Assembly (NCBI GenBank): GCA_947589225.1 | Contig: CANQBC010000003.1 | Span: forward strand, 62,001 to 126,000 | DNA: 64,000 nucleotides | DNA from: an uncultured Oscillospiraceae bacterium | Lineage (GTDB): Bacteria; Bacillota; Clostridia; Oscillospirales; Oscillospiraceae | Direction of reading: 5' to 3' | In this document: piece by piece, positions 52,933-61,685 of the stretch | How the letters are laid out: every line of letters begins with the position of its first letter | How positions within the stretch are numbered: position 1 is the first letter of the stretch | Translations under genes and position numbers: made by a program | Notes under the pieces: model-generated | Databases searched by the model: none | Seen by the model: the letters and a program-made list of their open reading frames with translations, nothing else | Told to the model about the DNA's origin: nothing

Positions 52933-54612
52933 GTGCTTTCACTTCTTCACATCGAGAATATCGCGGTGGTCGAGCGGGCCGACATCGAGTTCGGCCCCGG
53001 CCTCAACGTGCTGACCGGCGAGACGGGGGCGGGCAAGTCCATCGTCATCGACTCGCTGGAGGCATCCCTGGGCTGGCGCACCAGCCGGGAGCTGGTGCGC
53101 ACCGGGGCGAAGAGCGCCCTGGTCACCGCCTCCTTTACCGGCGCGGACGTGGCCGGGTGGTGCCAGGAGAACGGCGTGGAGTACGACGGAGAGCTGGTGC
53201 TCACCCGGCGCATCTCCGAGGACGGGAAGAGCGCCTGCCGGGTCAACGGGGTCCCCGTTTCGGCGGTCCAGCTCCGGGAGCTGGGCCTGAGCCTCATCGA
53301 CATCCACGGGCAGGGCGACGGCCAGCGGCTCACCAACGAGCGGTGGCACCTTGCCTATCTGGACGGCTTCGGCGGGTGCGGCGGGGAGCTTGACGAGTAT
53401 AGGGCCGCGTACAACGGCATGAGGGCGCTGCGGGAGGAGATGGACGCCCTCACCCTGGACGAGGGGGAGCGGGAGCGGCGCGTGGATATGCTGGAATTCC
53501 AGATCCGGGAGATCGAGCGGGCGAAGCTTACGCCGGGGGAGTTTGAGGAGAAGTCCAAAAGGCGGGACTTCCTCCGCTCGGCGGGGAAGCTCTCCGACTC
53601 CGTCCGGGACGCGGGCGCGTGCCTGATGGGGTCCGAGCGGTCCGACGGGGCGGTGAGCCTCATCGAGTCCGCCGCCGGGACCATCGCCTACGCCCTGCGT
53701 TGGACGGACGAGCTTTCCGGGCTTTCCCAGAAGCTCACCGACCTTAAATACGCCGCCGAGGACGCGGCGGAGGAGCTGCGGGACATCAGGGAGCGGCTGG
53801 AATTTTCCCCGGAGGAGCTTGATGAGCTGGATTCCCGGCTGGACGTTCTCAAGCGCGTCATGCGCAAGTACGGCGGGAGCGAGGAGGCCGCGCTGGAGAC
53901 CCTGGAGAACGCCAAACGGGAGCTGGAGGAGATCGAATTCTCCGACGAGAAATTAAAGAAGCTGGAGATCCGGCTGGAGGCCGCCGAAAAAAAGGCGGCG
54001 AGCCTGGCCGAGAAGCTGTCCCGGAAGCGGCGGAAGGCGGCGGAGGCGCTGGCGGAGGCCGTGGAGGACGAGCTTCACAAGCTGTCCATGCCCGGCGCGG
54101 CCTTCCGGGTGGAGGTGAAGCCCCGTCAGCTGGGGCCGGACGGGGCGGACGACGTGCGCTTCCTGATGGCCGCCAACACCGGCGAGGGGTTTGGCCGGAT
54201 CGTGAAGGCCGCCTCCGGGGGCGAGCTTTCCCGCGTGATGCTGGCCATGAAGACGGTTCTGTCCAGGGCCGACAGCGTGGACTCCATGGTGTTTGACGAG
54301 ATCGACACCGGCGTGTCCGGCATCGCCGCCCAGCGGGTGGCGGAGAAGCTCGCCGCCATCGGGCGGGAAAAGCAGGTGATCTGCGTGACGCACCTGCCCC
54401 AGATCGCCGCGATGGCGGACGGACATTTCTCCATCGCCAAGCGCGTGGAGGGCGGACGGACGTACACCAGCGTCACAAAGCTGGACACACGCGGCCGCCA
54501 GGAGGAGATCGCCCGCCTCACCGGCGGCGAGAACGTGACGAAGACGACGCTTCTGTCCGCCGCGGAGCAGCTTGAGGCGGCGGAGAAATTCAAGGAGGGG
54601 ATGGGAAAATGA
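52933..54612 (+). CDS. recN: DNA repair protein RecN
   Basis: An SMC-like ATPase for double-strand-break repair. Walker A is LTGETGAGKSIVID, the coiled coil runs over about residues 150-360, and the signature and Walker B are ASGGELSRVMLAMK and MVFDEIDTGVSG. CVTHLPQIAAMADGH is also family-typical. Length is 559 residues. The start is GTG at 52933, eight bases after GGGAGG. The end overlaps the next gene by four bases. Confidence 0.95.
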   Translation: MLSLLHIENIAVVERADIEFGPGLNVLTGETGAGKSIVIDSLEASLGWRTSRELVRTGAKSALVTASFTGADVAGWCQENGVEYDGELVLTRRISEDGKSACRVNGVPVSAVQLRELGLSLIDIHGQGDGQRLTNERWHLAYLDGFGGCGGELDEYRAAYNGMRALREEMDALTLDEGERERRVDMLEFQIREIERAKLTPGEFEEKSKRRDFLRSAGKLSDSVRDAGACLMGSERSDGAVSLIESAAGTIAYALRWTDELSGLSQKLTDLKYAAEDAAEELRDIRERLEFSPEELDELDSRLDVLKRVMRKYGGSEEAALETLENAKRELEEIEFSDEKLKKLEIRLEAAEKKAASLAEKLSRKRRKAAEALAEAVEDELHKLSMPGAAFRVEVKPRQLGPDGADDVRFLMAANTGEGFGRIVKAASGGELSRVMLAMKTVLSRADSVDSMVFDEIDTGVSGIAAQRVAEKLAAIGREKQVICVTHLPQIAAMADGHFSIAKRVEGGRTYTSVTKLDTRGRQEEIARLTGGENVTKTTLLSAAEQLEAAEKFKEGMGK

Positions 54613-55637
54613 AACGCATTCGGCTTGGAAAAACGGAACTCATGGTCACCCGCACGGCCTTCGGCGCTCTGCCGGTGCAGAGGCGCACCAAGGAGGACGG
54701 GGCGAGGCTCCTCAGAATGGCCTATGATGCCGGCATCAACTTCTTTGACACCGCCAACGCCTACACCGATTCCGAGGAGAAGATCGGCATGGGCCTGGCC
54801 GACGTGCGCGGCGACATCGTCATCGCCACCAAGTCCGGCGGGAGCGACTACAAGACCGTCAAGCAGCACATCCAGCTGAGCCTGGAGCGGATGAGGACGG
54901 ACTACATCGACCTTCTGCAATTCCACAACCCCGCCGTCCTGCCGGACCCGGAGGACCCGGACGGCCCCTACGCCGCGGCGGCGGAGGCGAAAAAGAAGGG
55001 GTATATCCGCCACATCGGCATCACCAACCACCGCCTGGGGGTGGCCCGCGCCGCCATCGAGAGCGGGAACTTCGAGACGCTCCAATTCCCCTTCAGCTAT
55101 CTGGCGGGGGAGCAGGAGCTGGAGCTGGTGAAGGCGTGCCGGGAGCACGACATGGGCTTCATCGCCATGAAGGGCCTGGCCGGGGGACTGCTCACCAACG
55201 TGACCCTGTGCCGGGCGTTTATGAACCAGTTTGACAACGTGGTGCCCATCTGGGGCATCCAGTTTGAGGACCAGCTGAGACAGTGGGTCGAGGCCGAGGA
55301 GGCCGAGCCGCAGATGACCCCGGCGCTTTGGGAGGAGCTTCGGCGGGAGAAGAAGGCCCTGGCCGGATCCTTCTGCCGGGGCTGCGGGTACTGCCTGCCG
55401 TGCCCGGCGAACATCGAGATCTTCACCATGGCGCGGCTGGATATGCTCCTCACCCGCTCGCCCTGGCAGCAGTACATGACCGATGCGTTCCACGAGAAGG
55501 CCATGAGGATGCGGGATTGCATCCACTGCCGCGCCTGCGCCTCCCGGTGCCCTTACGGCCTCGACACCCCGGCCCTCATCGAATATAACCTCAAAAATTA
55601 CGAGAAGTTCTACGCGGAGCATAAAAATCAGGTGTAA
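54609..55637 (+). CDS. aldo/keto reductase with C-terminal 4Fe-4S domain
   Basis: A 342-residue protein. The N-terminal two thirds is a TIM-barrel aldo/keto reductase with FFDTANAYTDSEEKIG, IATKSGG and LLQFHNPAV, covering the Asp/Tyr/Lys/His tetrad positions. The C-terminal part holds cysteine clusters CRGCGYCLPCP and CIHCRACASRCP, as in ferredoxin-like extensions common in clostridial AKRs. Substrate unknown. Electron flow between ferredoxin-type centres and NAD(P)H is plausible. It overlaps recN by four bases. Confidence 0.9.
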   Translation: MKRIRLGKTELMVTRTAFGALPVQRRTKEDGARLLRMAYDAGINFFDTANAYTDSEEKIGMGLADVRGDIVIATKSGGSDYKTVKQHIQLSLERMRTDYIDLLQFHNPAVLPDPEDPDGPYAAAAEAKKKGYIRHIGITNHRLGVARAAIESGNFETLQFPFSYLAGEQELELVKACREHDMGFIAMKGLAGGLLTNVTLCRAFMNQFDNVVPIWGIQFEDQLRQWVEAEEAEPQMTPALWEELRREKKALAGSFCRGCGYCLPCPANIEIFTMARLDMLLTRSPWQQYMTDAFHEKAMRMRDCIHCRACASRCPYGLDTPALIEYNLKNYEKFYAEHKNQV

Positions 55638-55650
55638 GCCAAAAACATCA

Positions 55651-55679
55651 TTGACAAATCCGAATTTCGATAGTAAAAT
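55651..55679 (+). promoter_or_regulatory. sigma-A promoter of the tyrosine T-box transcript
   Basis: TTGACA (55651-55656), a 17-base spacer and TAAAAT (55674-55679). Confidence 0.75.
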
Positions 55680-55684
55680 CAGCT

Positions 55685-55950
55685 TGTCAACGCGAGGAAG
55701 GGCGCAAGTAGCCCGGCTTTTTCCGCACAGGGAGGTCCCGGTTGGTGGAAGGGATCGGGGGGAGCCGGCGCGAATACGGCCCGGAGCGGCGCACCGAACG
55801 CTTTTTGCAAGTAGGCTGCGACGGGTGCGCCCGATAGAGCGCGTGGAGTTTCATACTCCGTGAGGCGGCGGCCGCGAGGACGCCGCGACCAGAGGTGGTA
55901 CCGCGTCAAGACGCCCTCTGTCCGGGTTTCCGGGCAGGGGGCTTGTTGTT
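55685..55950 (+). promoter_or_regulatory. T-box leader, probably tyrosine-specific, upstream of tyrS
   Basis: The T-box AGAGGTGGTACCGCG (55891-55905) is followed by a terminator hairpin. In stem I, the specifier region GCGCGAATACGGCCCGGAGC contains TAC (55775-55777), a tyrosine codon. The leader controls the zinc-ribbon gene and tyrS together. Charging of tRNA-Tyr should therefore set the expression of both. Confidence 0.9.
55913..55950 (+). terminator. intrinsic terminator of the tyrosine T-box
   Basis: GCCCTCTGTCCGG pairs with CCGGGCAGGGGGC (with wobble pairs) and is followed by TTGTTGTTT. Confidence 0.75.
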
Positions 55951-55968
55951 TGAAAGGGGTGATAAGCT

Positions 55969-56274
55969 ACGGAAAAGGATGTGTGCTTAAAGTGCGGCGG
56001 ACACATGAAATTTGCGGGGTGCGAAAAGATACAGAGGGGCAAGGCCGGATTTTTCGTTGGCGTGTGGCCCAACATACTGTCCGGGGCCTATGAGGTGGAG
56101 GCGTATGTGTGCGAGAAATGCCACAGGATAGAGTTTTACGCCGCTGAGGACTCCGTGGAGGCGGAGATGGCGGACGGGGGCATCTCCAGGGTCCTCTGCC
56201 CGTACTGCGGCGTGGAGCACGACCTGGACGACGCGGTCTGCCCACGCTGCGGGAGAAGGCTTCAGGAGCTTTGA
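55969..56274 (+). CDS. zinc-ribbon protein under tyrosine T-box control, possible ACG start
   Basis: A protein of about 97-101 residues with two CxxC-type pairs at each end: CLKCGG near the start, CEKC in the middle, and CPYCG..CPRCGRRL at the end. This suggests two zinc ribbons. The middle (VGVWPNILSGAYEVEAYVC) is hydrophobic. The first standard start is GTG at 55981, poorly spaced. An ACG at 55969 lies exactly seven bases after the strong GAAAGGGGTG site and would give MEKDVCLKCGG, the usual kind of N-terminus for this type of protein. I annotate from the ACG. Role unknown; it precedes tyrS by 44 bases. Confidence 0.7.
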   Translation, partial: TEKDVCLKCGGHMKFAGCEKIQRGKAGFFVGVWPNILSGAYEVEAYVCEKCHRIEFYAAEDSVEAEMADGGISRVLCPYCGVEHDLDDAVCPRCGRRLQEL

Positions 56275-56318
56275 TCCCCCTGAAAAAACGATAAAGAAAC
56301 TTTTTTAAGGAGATAGAT

Positions 56319-57539
56319 ATGGAGATTTATGAGGAACTGGTGGCCCGCGGCCTCATCGCCCAGGTCACCGACGAGACGGAAATTCGCAAGATGATCAACG
56401 CCGGAAAGGCCACCTTTTACATCGGCTTTGACTGCACGGCGGACAGCCTCACGGCGGGGCACTTCATGGCGCTGACGCTGATGAAGCGCCTCCAGATGGC
56501 GGGGAACCGCCCCATCGCCCTTATCGGCGGCGGCACCACCATGATCGGCGACCCCTCCGGGCGCTCGGATATGCGGAAGATGCTCACCCGCGAGGACATC
56601 GACCACAACGCCACCTGCTTCAAGCGCCAGATGGAGCGGTTTATCGAGTTCGGCGAGGGCAAGGCCCAGATGGTGAACAACGCCGACTGGCTCTTAAACC
56701 TCAACTATGTGGAGCTTCTGCGGGAGGTGGGCGCGTGCTTCTCCGTGAACAATATGCTTCGGGCCGAGTGCTATAAGCAGCGCATGGAGAAGGGCCTGTC
56801 GTTTTTGGAGTTCAACTACATGATCATGCAGTCCTACGACTTCTACCACCTCTTCCAGCACTACGGGTGCAATATGCAGTTCGGCGGCAACGACCAGTGG
56901 TCCAACATGATCGGCGGCACCGAGCTTATACGGCGCAAGCTGGGACGCGACGCCCACGCCATGACCATCACGCTCCTGACGGATTCCAACGGCAACAAGA
57001 TGGGCAAGACCGCCGGGAACGCCGTGTGGCTGGACCCCGACAAGACCAGCCCCTACGATTTCTACCAGTACTGGCGCAACGTGGGCGACGCGGACGTGGT
57101 GAAGTGCCTGAAGATGCTGACCTTCCTGCCCCTGGACGAGATCGCGGAGATGGAGACGTGGCAGGACAGCCGCATCAACCGCGCCAAGGAGATCCTGGCC
57201 CTTGAGCTTACGAAGCTGGTCCACGGCAAGGAGGAGGCCGAAAAGGCCCAGCAGAGCGCCCGCGCCCTCTTCGGCGGCGGGGACACCGGGGAGATGCCCA
57301 CCGTGGAGCTGACGGAGGCCGACCTTGCCGGCGGCGGGGCGGACATCATGACGCTTTTGGTGAAGGCAGGGCTTGTGGCCTCCAAATCCGAGGCACGCCG
57401 CAACATCCAGCAGGGCGGCGTCACCGCCAACGATGAGAAGGTCACAGACATCGGCAAGACCTTCACCGCCGATGAGCTCCGTGCCGGCGTGGTGCTGAGA
57501 CGCGGCAAGAAGAGCTTTATGAAGGTCATTTTAAGGTGA
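56319..57539 (+). CDS. tyrS: tyrosyl-tRNA synthetase
   Basis: A class I synthetase of 406 residues. FDCTADSLTAGHFMALTLMK corresponds to the HIGH region, here TAGH, and KMGKTAGNAVWLD to KMSKS. QFGGNDQWSNM contacts the tyrosine side. A C-terminal S4 domain (SKSEARRNIQQGGVTANDEKV) binds tRNA. AAGGAG precedes the ATG. It is controlled by the upstream tyrosine T-box. Confidence 0.95.
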   Translation: MEIYEELVARGLIAQVTDETEIRKMINAGKATFYIGFDCTADSLTAGHFMALTLMKRLQMAGNRPIALIGGGTTMIGDPSGRSDMRKMLTREDIDHNATCFKRQMERFIEFGEGKAQMVNNADWLLNLNYVELLREVGACFSVNNMLRAECYKQRMEKGLSFLEFNYMIMQSYDFYHLFQHYGCNMQFGGNDQWSNMIGGTELIRRKLGRDAHAMTITLLTDSNGNKMGKTAGNAVWLDPDKTSPYDFYQYWRNVGDADVVKCLKMLTFLPLDEIAEMETWQDSRINRAKEILALELTKLVHGKEEAEKAQQSARALFGGGDTGEMPTVELTEADLAGGGADIMTLLVKAGLVASKSEARRNIQQGGVTANDEKVTDIGKTFTADELRAGVVLRRGKKSFMKVILR

Positions 57540-57564
57540 TATTATTTTTTAGGAGGTCAGAAAA

Positions 57565-58083
57565 ATGGACGTATTGAAAGCCATGGAGACGCGCTTTTCC
57601 ACCCGCGACTATACGCCGGAAAAGCTGACGGAGGCGGAGCTTGACACGCTCCTGACGGCGGGCCTGCAGGCCCCCACGGCCACCAACCGGCAGGAGCTGC
57701 ACTTCACGGTGCTCAGCGGGGACGCGCCGGTGCTGTTTGCCATCCAGGAGGCCATGGGCGCCCGCAGGAGGCCTGAGAAGAACTTTTGGTACAACGCCCC
57801 CACGGTCATCGTCATCAGCGGCGAGACGGCCTTCGGCTGGACGGCGGTGGACGCGGGCATCGCCGTGGAGAATATCGCCCTGGCCGCCGAGGCCCTGGGG
57901 CTGGGGAACGTCATTCTGGGTTGCCTCAAGGGGGCGATGCTGGGGGAGAAGCGGGACGAGTTCGCCAAGGCCCTGGGCTTCCCGGAGGGGTACGACTTCC
58001 AGATCGCCGTTGCCGTGGGCCGCAAGGCCGCTGGCAAGGAACCCCACAGCTTCGACCGGGAGAAGCAGGTGACGGTGCTGTGA
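57565..58083 (+). CDS. nitroreductase-family flavoprotein
   Basis: A 172-residue FMN-binding protein of the nitroreductase fold. TRFSTRDYTPEKLTE near the start and the LQAPTATNRQELHFTVL segment are the FMN and dimer motifs. The C-terminal glycine-rich GLGNVILGCLKGAMLG helix-loop is also typical. It is among the short members of the family. Its electron acceptor is unknown. AGGAGGTCAG precedes the ATG. Confidence 0.9.
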   Translation: MDVLKAMETRFSTRDYTPEKLTEAELDTLLTAGLQAPTATNRQELHFTVLSGDAPVLFAIQEAMGARRRPEKNFWYNAPTVIVISGETAFGWTAVDAGIAVENIALAAEALGLGNVILGCLKGAMLGEKRDEFAKALGFPEGYDFQIAVAVGRKAAGKEPHSFDREKQVTVL

Positions 58084-58115
58084 CCGCCGCCTCCCGGAGC
58101 TGAAATATGCGGTAT

Positions 58116-58141
58116 GCCCCGCGCCGTTATCGGCGCGGGGC
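58116..58141 (+). terminator. terminator after the nitroreductase gene
   Basis: GCCCCGCGCCG and CGGCGCGGGGC form an 11-bp stem with loop TTAT. The following AAATTT gives only a weak T-tract. Confidence 0.65.
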
Positions 58142-58289
58142 AAATTTGCGATTTTGTCTCCCAATTCCCTCTTGTGTTCCCGGAGTATCTGAGCCATAGC
58201 TGGGGTAAATATTTATCCAACAGTGTGTATAAAAATCACCCGCCAGCATAACTGCTGACGGGTGATACAGTCTGTCAAAAAACTCAAAT

Positions 58290-58575
58290 TGAGTATTTTT
58301 TCCGGCGGCATGTACGTCGGAAAAAATACCTTTTGCTTTGCGGAGTGTGCGGCCTGGGGGACCCCGGCGGGCAAAGCCCGCTGGGGAGAGGAGGAGCGAT
58401 GCCAGCGCCTGAGGACGACCAACGGGAGTCCGAGGCAAAGCGGCATCCGTGACGACGAGGCCGTGCGCGGAGAAAAGTAGCAGGGAAATTATCTCTGAAT
58501 TTCGCAAAATTCAGAGATAATTTCCCGCACGTTCCCCCTTAATTGAAAAAGCCCGTCCGGGCTTTTTCAATTAAA
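58290..58575 (-). repeat. composite hairpin element, copy D (inverted) carrying a module M
   Basis: Read on the minus strand: hairpin 1 (TTAATTGAAAAAGCCCG, loop GAC), then GGGAACGTGCGG and hairpin 2 (GAAATTATCTCTGAATTT, loop TGCG). Then comes CCTGCT and, in place of hairpin 3, an inverted module M with GATGCC/GGCATC (58375-58465). The far end is the hairpin 4-like TATTTTTTCCGACGTACATGC / CCGGAAAAAATA. The gene-free stretch 58142-58570 is fully accounted for. Confidence 0.75.
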
Positions 58576-58912
58576 ACAGCTCCCCGTTCCAGGCCCAGTT
58601 TTCCACCGGGTGGAAGGTGATGTAGACACGCTCACCCGGGATGGACAGCTCGCCGGACAAAATGGCGGTGATCTCTGCGGCCATTTTGCCGCAGTCGGAT
58701 CTGGACGGCGCGCCAAAGGCGGAGACGGAGACGTAGGCGCCCTTCTCCAGCTTTTCTCCGGCGAACCACAGATCCTTCCCGTCCTCGATGCCGACCATCA
58801 GCCAGCTCTCCGGCTTGTGGAGGAGGGCAACGGCGCGGCCAAAGCGGGCTTTCAGGATCTCCTTTTTGTCCGCGTCCAGGGGAACGGAGATCTTGGCGTT
58901 TATAAACGGCAT
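58571..58912 (-). CDS. MIF-like tautomerase-superfamily protein
   Basis: A 113-residue protein of the macrophage migration inhibitory factor family. Proline follows the initiator Met (MPFINAKISV), so it becomes the catalytic N-terminal proline. VALLHKPESWLMVGIED and the C-terminal VYITFHPVENWAWNGE match bacterial MIF-like proteins. Substrate unknown; phenylpyruvate or related keto-enol tautomerisation is the family reaction. It lies just before element D and is transcribed toward it. Confidence 0.9.
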   Translation of the reverse strand: MPFINAKISVPLDADKKEILKARFGRAVALLHKPESWLMVGIEDGKDLWFAGEKLEKGAYVSVSAFGAPSRSDCGKMAAEITAILSGELSIPGERVYITFHPVENWAWNGELF

Positions 58913-59047
58913 ATGAAATTCCTCCTAATCATGTTGTGGCGAGGGCGACCCCCCCGCCTTACAGGGTGCGTCCGGGCTTTCGGGGCCGGAGAGACTTCGG
59001 TCAAAGCACCGCGTCACACCCCCGCATATCCCGAAATCCCCGGACTT

Positions 59048-59307
59048 TATACTAATATTTGATTAAACGCTTTAACCGAGCGGCGAGGATTATTCGCGTC
59101 AGGCGAGGAAAACGGCGCAGGGAATACTGTATGGTTTGCCAAGCCGTTTGACGAAGTATCCGGGGCCCCCACGCGGCAAGCCGCGTGGGGAGAGGAGGAG
59201 CCGAGCCGGCGCCTGAGGGAGACCAACGGAAGCCCGAAGCAAAGCGGCTCGTGCGACGACGAAAAAAGACCGTCGCGATTTAAATGGTTTAGTCAAATAT
59301 GAGTATA
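59048..59307. repeat. 260-bp element bounded by 28-bp inverted repeats and containing module M
   Basis: The left end TATACTAATATTTGATTAAA (59048 onward) and the right end (inverse, 59279-59307) are imperfect inverse copies. Inside is a hairpin CCCCACGCGGC-AA-GCCGCGTGGGG (59167-59190), then AGAGGAGGAGCC and a stem GAGCC..GGCTC (59202-59250). No gene is present between 58913 and 59312. Confidence 0.75.
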
Positions 59308-59312
59308 AGATC

Positions 59313-60161
59313 TCAGGGCGACGCCGCCAGGCCAAGGAGCTTTGCCGCGCTGCCGCCGGTGACGGCCTCAAGCTCGGCCTCGGCGAGTCCGGACAAGCGG
59401 ACGGCGGCCAGCGCCTCCGCCTCGTCCGACCAGGGGCTGTCGGAGCCGAAAAGCACCCGGTTCGCCCCGTGGGCGCGGACGGCGCGGACAAAGCGCTCCG
59501 CGCTCATGGGTGGCTCGGGGGAGAGCTCCCCGCTTTTCCGCCGCCAGGGGCCCATGGCCACGGCGGTGTCGATAAAGCAGGGGGCGCCGTAGAGCGCCTC
59601 CGCCTCGTCCCACGCGGCAAAGCCGCCCATGTGGGCGAGGACGATCTTGCGGTGCGGCACGCGACGCAAAAGGACGGCTAACCTCCCGGGCGACGCGTAG
59701 TCGAGACCGGGGAAATTCGGATCCGCGCCGGCGTGGATCAGCACGATCATGTCAAGTTCCGCCGCCAGCTCCACGATCCGGAGAGTCCGCGGATCGTCGA
59801 CGGGTACGCCCTGAAAGAGGGGGTGGAGCTTGATGCCGGGAAACCCCTGCGCGGCAAGCGCGCGCAGAACCTTCTCCGGATCCTCCGTGTCCGGGTGGAT
59901 GCCGCCCAGGGACAAAAGACCCGTCTCATGGGTGTGGGCGTTGATCTCCGCCGCGGCGCGATTGATGCCCTCCGTCTGGTGGGGTTTTGTGACCACCGGG
60001 GCCAGGACGGCAAGATCGATCCCCGCCCGCGCCATGGAGACCCGGAGGCCGGACGCGGTGCCGTCGGAGTAGTTTTTCATGTCCGCCCCCGCCGCCATAC
60101 CGGCCACGGCCCGCGGGGCCAGCGCGTCGGGGAAGGTGTGGGTGTGAAAGTCGATCACCAT
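59313..60161 (-). CDS. amidohydrolase-superfamily protein
   Basis: A 282-residue TIM-barrel metal hydrolase. Metal-binding motifs in order: DFHTHTFPDAL, GIKLHPLFQG, LIHAGADPNFPG, VLAHMGGFAAWDEA and LFGSDSPWSDEAEA. The Lys/His/His/Asp pattern suggests an amidohydrolase_2 or TatD-like decarboxylase or hydrolase. No substrate can be inferred from the neighbours. The gap to ackA (60162-60375) holds only a terminator. Confidence 0.88.
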   Translation of the reverse strand: MVIDFHTHTFPDALAPRAVAGMAAGADMKNYSDGTASGLRVSMARAGIDLAVLAPVVTKPHQTEGINRAAAEINAHTHETGLLSLGGIHPDTEDPEKVLRALAAQGFPGIKLHPLFQGVPVDDPRTLRIVELAAELDMIVLIHAGADPNFPGLDYASPGRLAVLLRRVPHRKIVLAHMGGFAAWDEAEALYGAPCFIDTAVAMGPWRRKSGELSPEPPMSAERFVRAVRAHGANRVLFGSDSPWSDEAEALAAVRLSGLAEAELEAVTGGSAAKLLGLAASP

Positions 60162-60336
60162 GGAAATCCCTCCAATGGCAGTATTTTACCTCATAAATCG
60201 GTAAAACGCAAGAGAGATATGGCGATTCCTCGTAGGATCGCTTCAACGGAAGTCCTCTCTGTTTACCTCAATATAGCGGCCACATTGGGGGGGCAAGATC
60301 CGTGAGGGTTTCGTTGGATTCCCGGCTCAAAAGGAA

Positions 60337-60360
60337 CCCGGAAGGCGCGGGCCTTCCGGG
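60337..60360 (-). terminator. terminator after ackA
   Basis: CCCGGAAGGC and GCCTTCCGGG form a 10-bp stem. On the minus strand it is followed by TTCCTTTTG. Confidence 0.75.
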
Positions 60361-60375
60361 CTGATGACAGATTTC

Positions 60376-61569
60376 TTACTTTGCCAGGGCGGCGGTGTCC
60401 ATGGCGATCATAAGCTCCTCGTTGGTGGGGATGACGAACACCTTCACCTTGGAGTCGGCGGCGGAGATCTCCTCCTTGCCCCGGGTGGCGTTGCAGTGGG
60501 GGCAGATCTTCACGCCCATGTACTCAAGGCCGGAGGCGATGCGCAGGCGCATGGCGGCGTCGTTCTCGCCCACGCCGGCGGTGAACACGATGGCGTCCAC
60601 CCCGCCCATGGCGGCGGCGTAAGCGCCGATGTACTTCTTCACCTCGTAGGCGAACTTATCCAGGGCCAGCTCGGCGCGCTCGTTGCCGGCCTCGGCGGCG
60701 GAGGTCAGGTCGCGGAAGTCGGAGCTGACGCCGGAGATGCCCAGCACGCCGGACTTCTTGTTGAGGACGGAGAGCATCTCCTTGATGTCCCAGCCGTAGC
60801 GGCCCATGAGATACTCCATGATGGTGGGGTCGATGTCGCCGGAGCGGGTGCCCATGGGGAACCCGGCGAGAGGGCCGAGGCCCATGGAGGTGTCCACCAC
60901 CTTGCCGTCCATGATGGCGGCCAGGGAGGAGCCGTTGCCCAGGTGGCAGGAGATGATCTTCGTCCCCTCAGGGTGACCCTCCTTCCCCAGCGCCCGAAGG
61001 GCCTGACCGGCGATGTACTTGTGGGAGGTGCCGTGGAAGCCGTAGCGGCGCACGCCGTCCTTTTCGTAATACTCATAGGGCAGGGCGTAGATGTACGCCT
61101 TGGGAGGCATGGTCTGGTGGAAGGCGGTGTCGAAAACGGCCACCTGCTTCTTGCCGGGCATGGCCTCCATGCAGGCGCGGATGCCCATGAGGTTGGCGGG
61201 GTTGTGGAGAGGCCCGAAGGGGATGCACCGCTCGATGGCGGCGATCACATTGTCGTCGATGACGCAGCTCTCGGCGAACTCCGCGCCGCCGTGTACCACC
61301 CGGTGACCCACGGCGTCGATCTCGTCGGTGGAGCCGATGACTCCCTTCACAGGGTCGATCAGCGCGTCCATGACGGCCTTGATGGCCTCGTTGTGGGTGG
61401 GCATGGGAATGTCAAGCTTCACGTCCTCCCGGCCGGGGACCTTGTGGGTCAGGCGGCCGTCGATACCGATGCGTTCGCACAGACCCTTGGCAAAAACCTC
61501 GCCGGAGTCTGAATCCATCAGCTGATATTTGAGCGAGGAGGAGCCGGCGTTGATAACAAGAATTTTCAT
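60376..61569 (-). CDS. ackA: acetate kinase
   Basis: Interconverts acetate plus ATP with acetyl phosphate plus ADP. LVINAGSSSLKYQL begins the ASKHA fold. DTAFHQTMPP, RYGFHGTSHKYIAG and the glycine-rich GDIDPTIMEYLM region contain the active site. Length is 397 residues. The start at 61569 follows AAGGGATGG. No pta gene is adjacent. In fermentative anaerobes it generates ATP. Confidence 0.95.
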   Translation of the reverse strand: MKILVINAGSSSLKYQLMDSDSGEVFAKGLCERIGIDGRLTHKVPGREDVKLDIPMPTHNEAIKAVMDALIDPVKGVIGSTDEIDAVGHRVVHGGAEFAESCVIDDNVIAAIERCIPFGPLHNPANLMGIRACMEAMPGKKQVAVFDTAFHQTMPPKAYIYALPYEYYEKDGVRRYGFHGTSHKYIAGQALRALGKEGHPEGTKIISCHLGNGSSLAAIMDGKVVDTSMGLGPLAGFPMGTRSGDIDPTIMEYLMGRYGWDIKEMLSVLNKKSGVLGISGVSSDFRDLTSAAEAGNERAELALDKFAYEVKKYIGAYAAAMGGVDAIVFTAGVGENDAAMRLRIASGLEYMGVKICPHCNATRGKEEISAADSKVKVFVIPTNEELMIAMDTAALAK

Positions 61570-61606
61570 TTTTCGTACCATCCCTTGTAAATTTGTTGGC
61601 GAGGGG

Positions 61607-61630
61607 TTAAAATACATATGTGTATTTTAA
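61607..61630. promoter_or_regulatory. dyad between divergent ackA and tmcAL
   Basis: TTAAAATACA-TATG-TGTATTTTAA: 10-bp perfect arms with a four-base centre. It lies in the only intergenic space upstream of both genes, so it is a candidate operator or overlapping -10 region for both. Confidence 0.4.
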
Positions 61631-61685
61631 TACATTCCGCCAGATATCTCAATACCCAATTTTAATTTTCGGGGTGAAATCCGCC

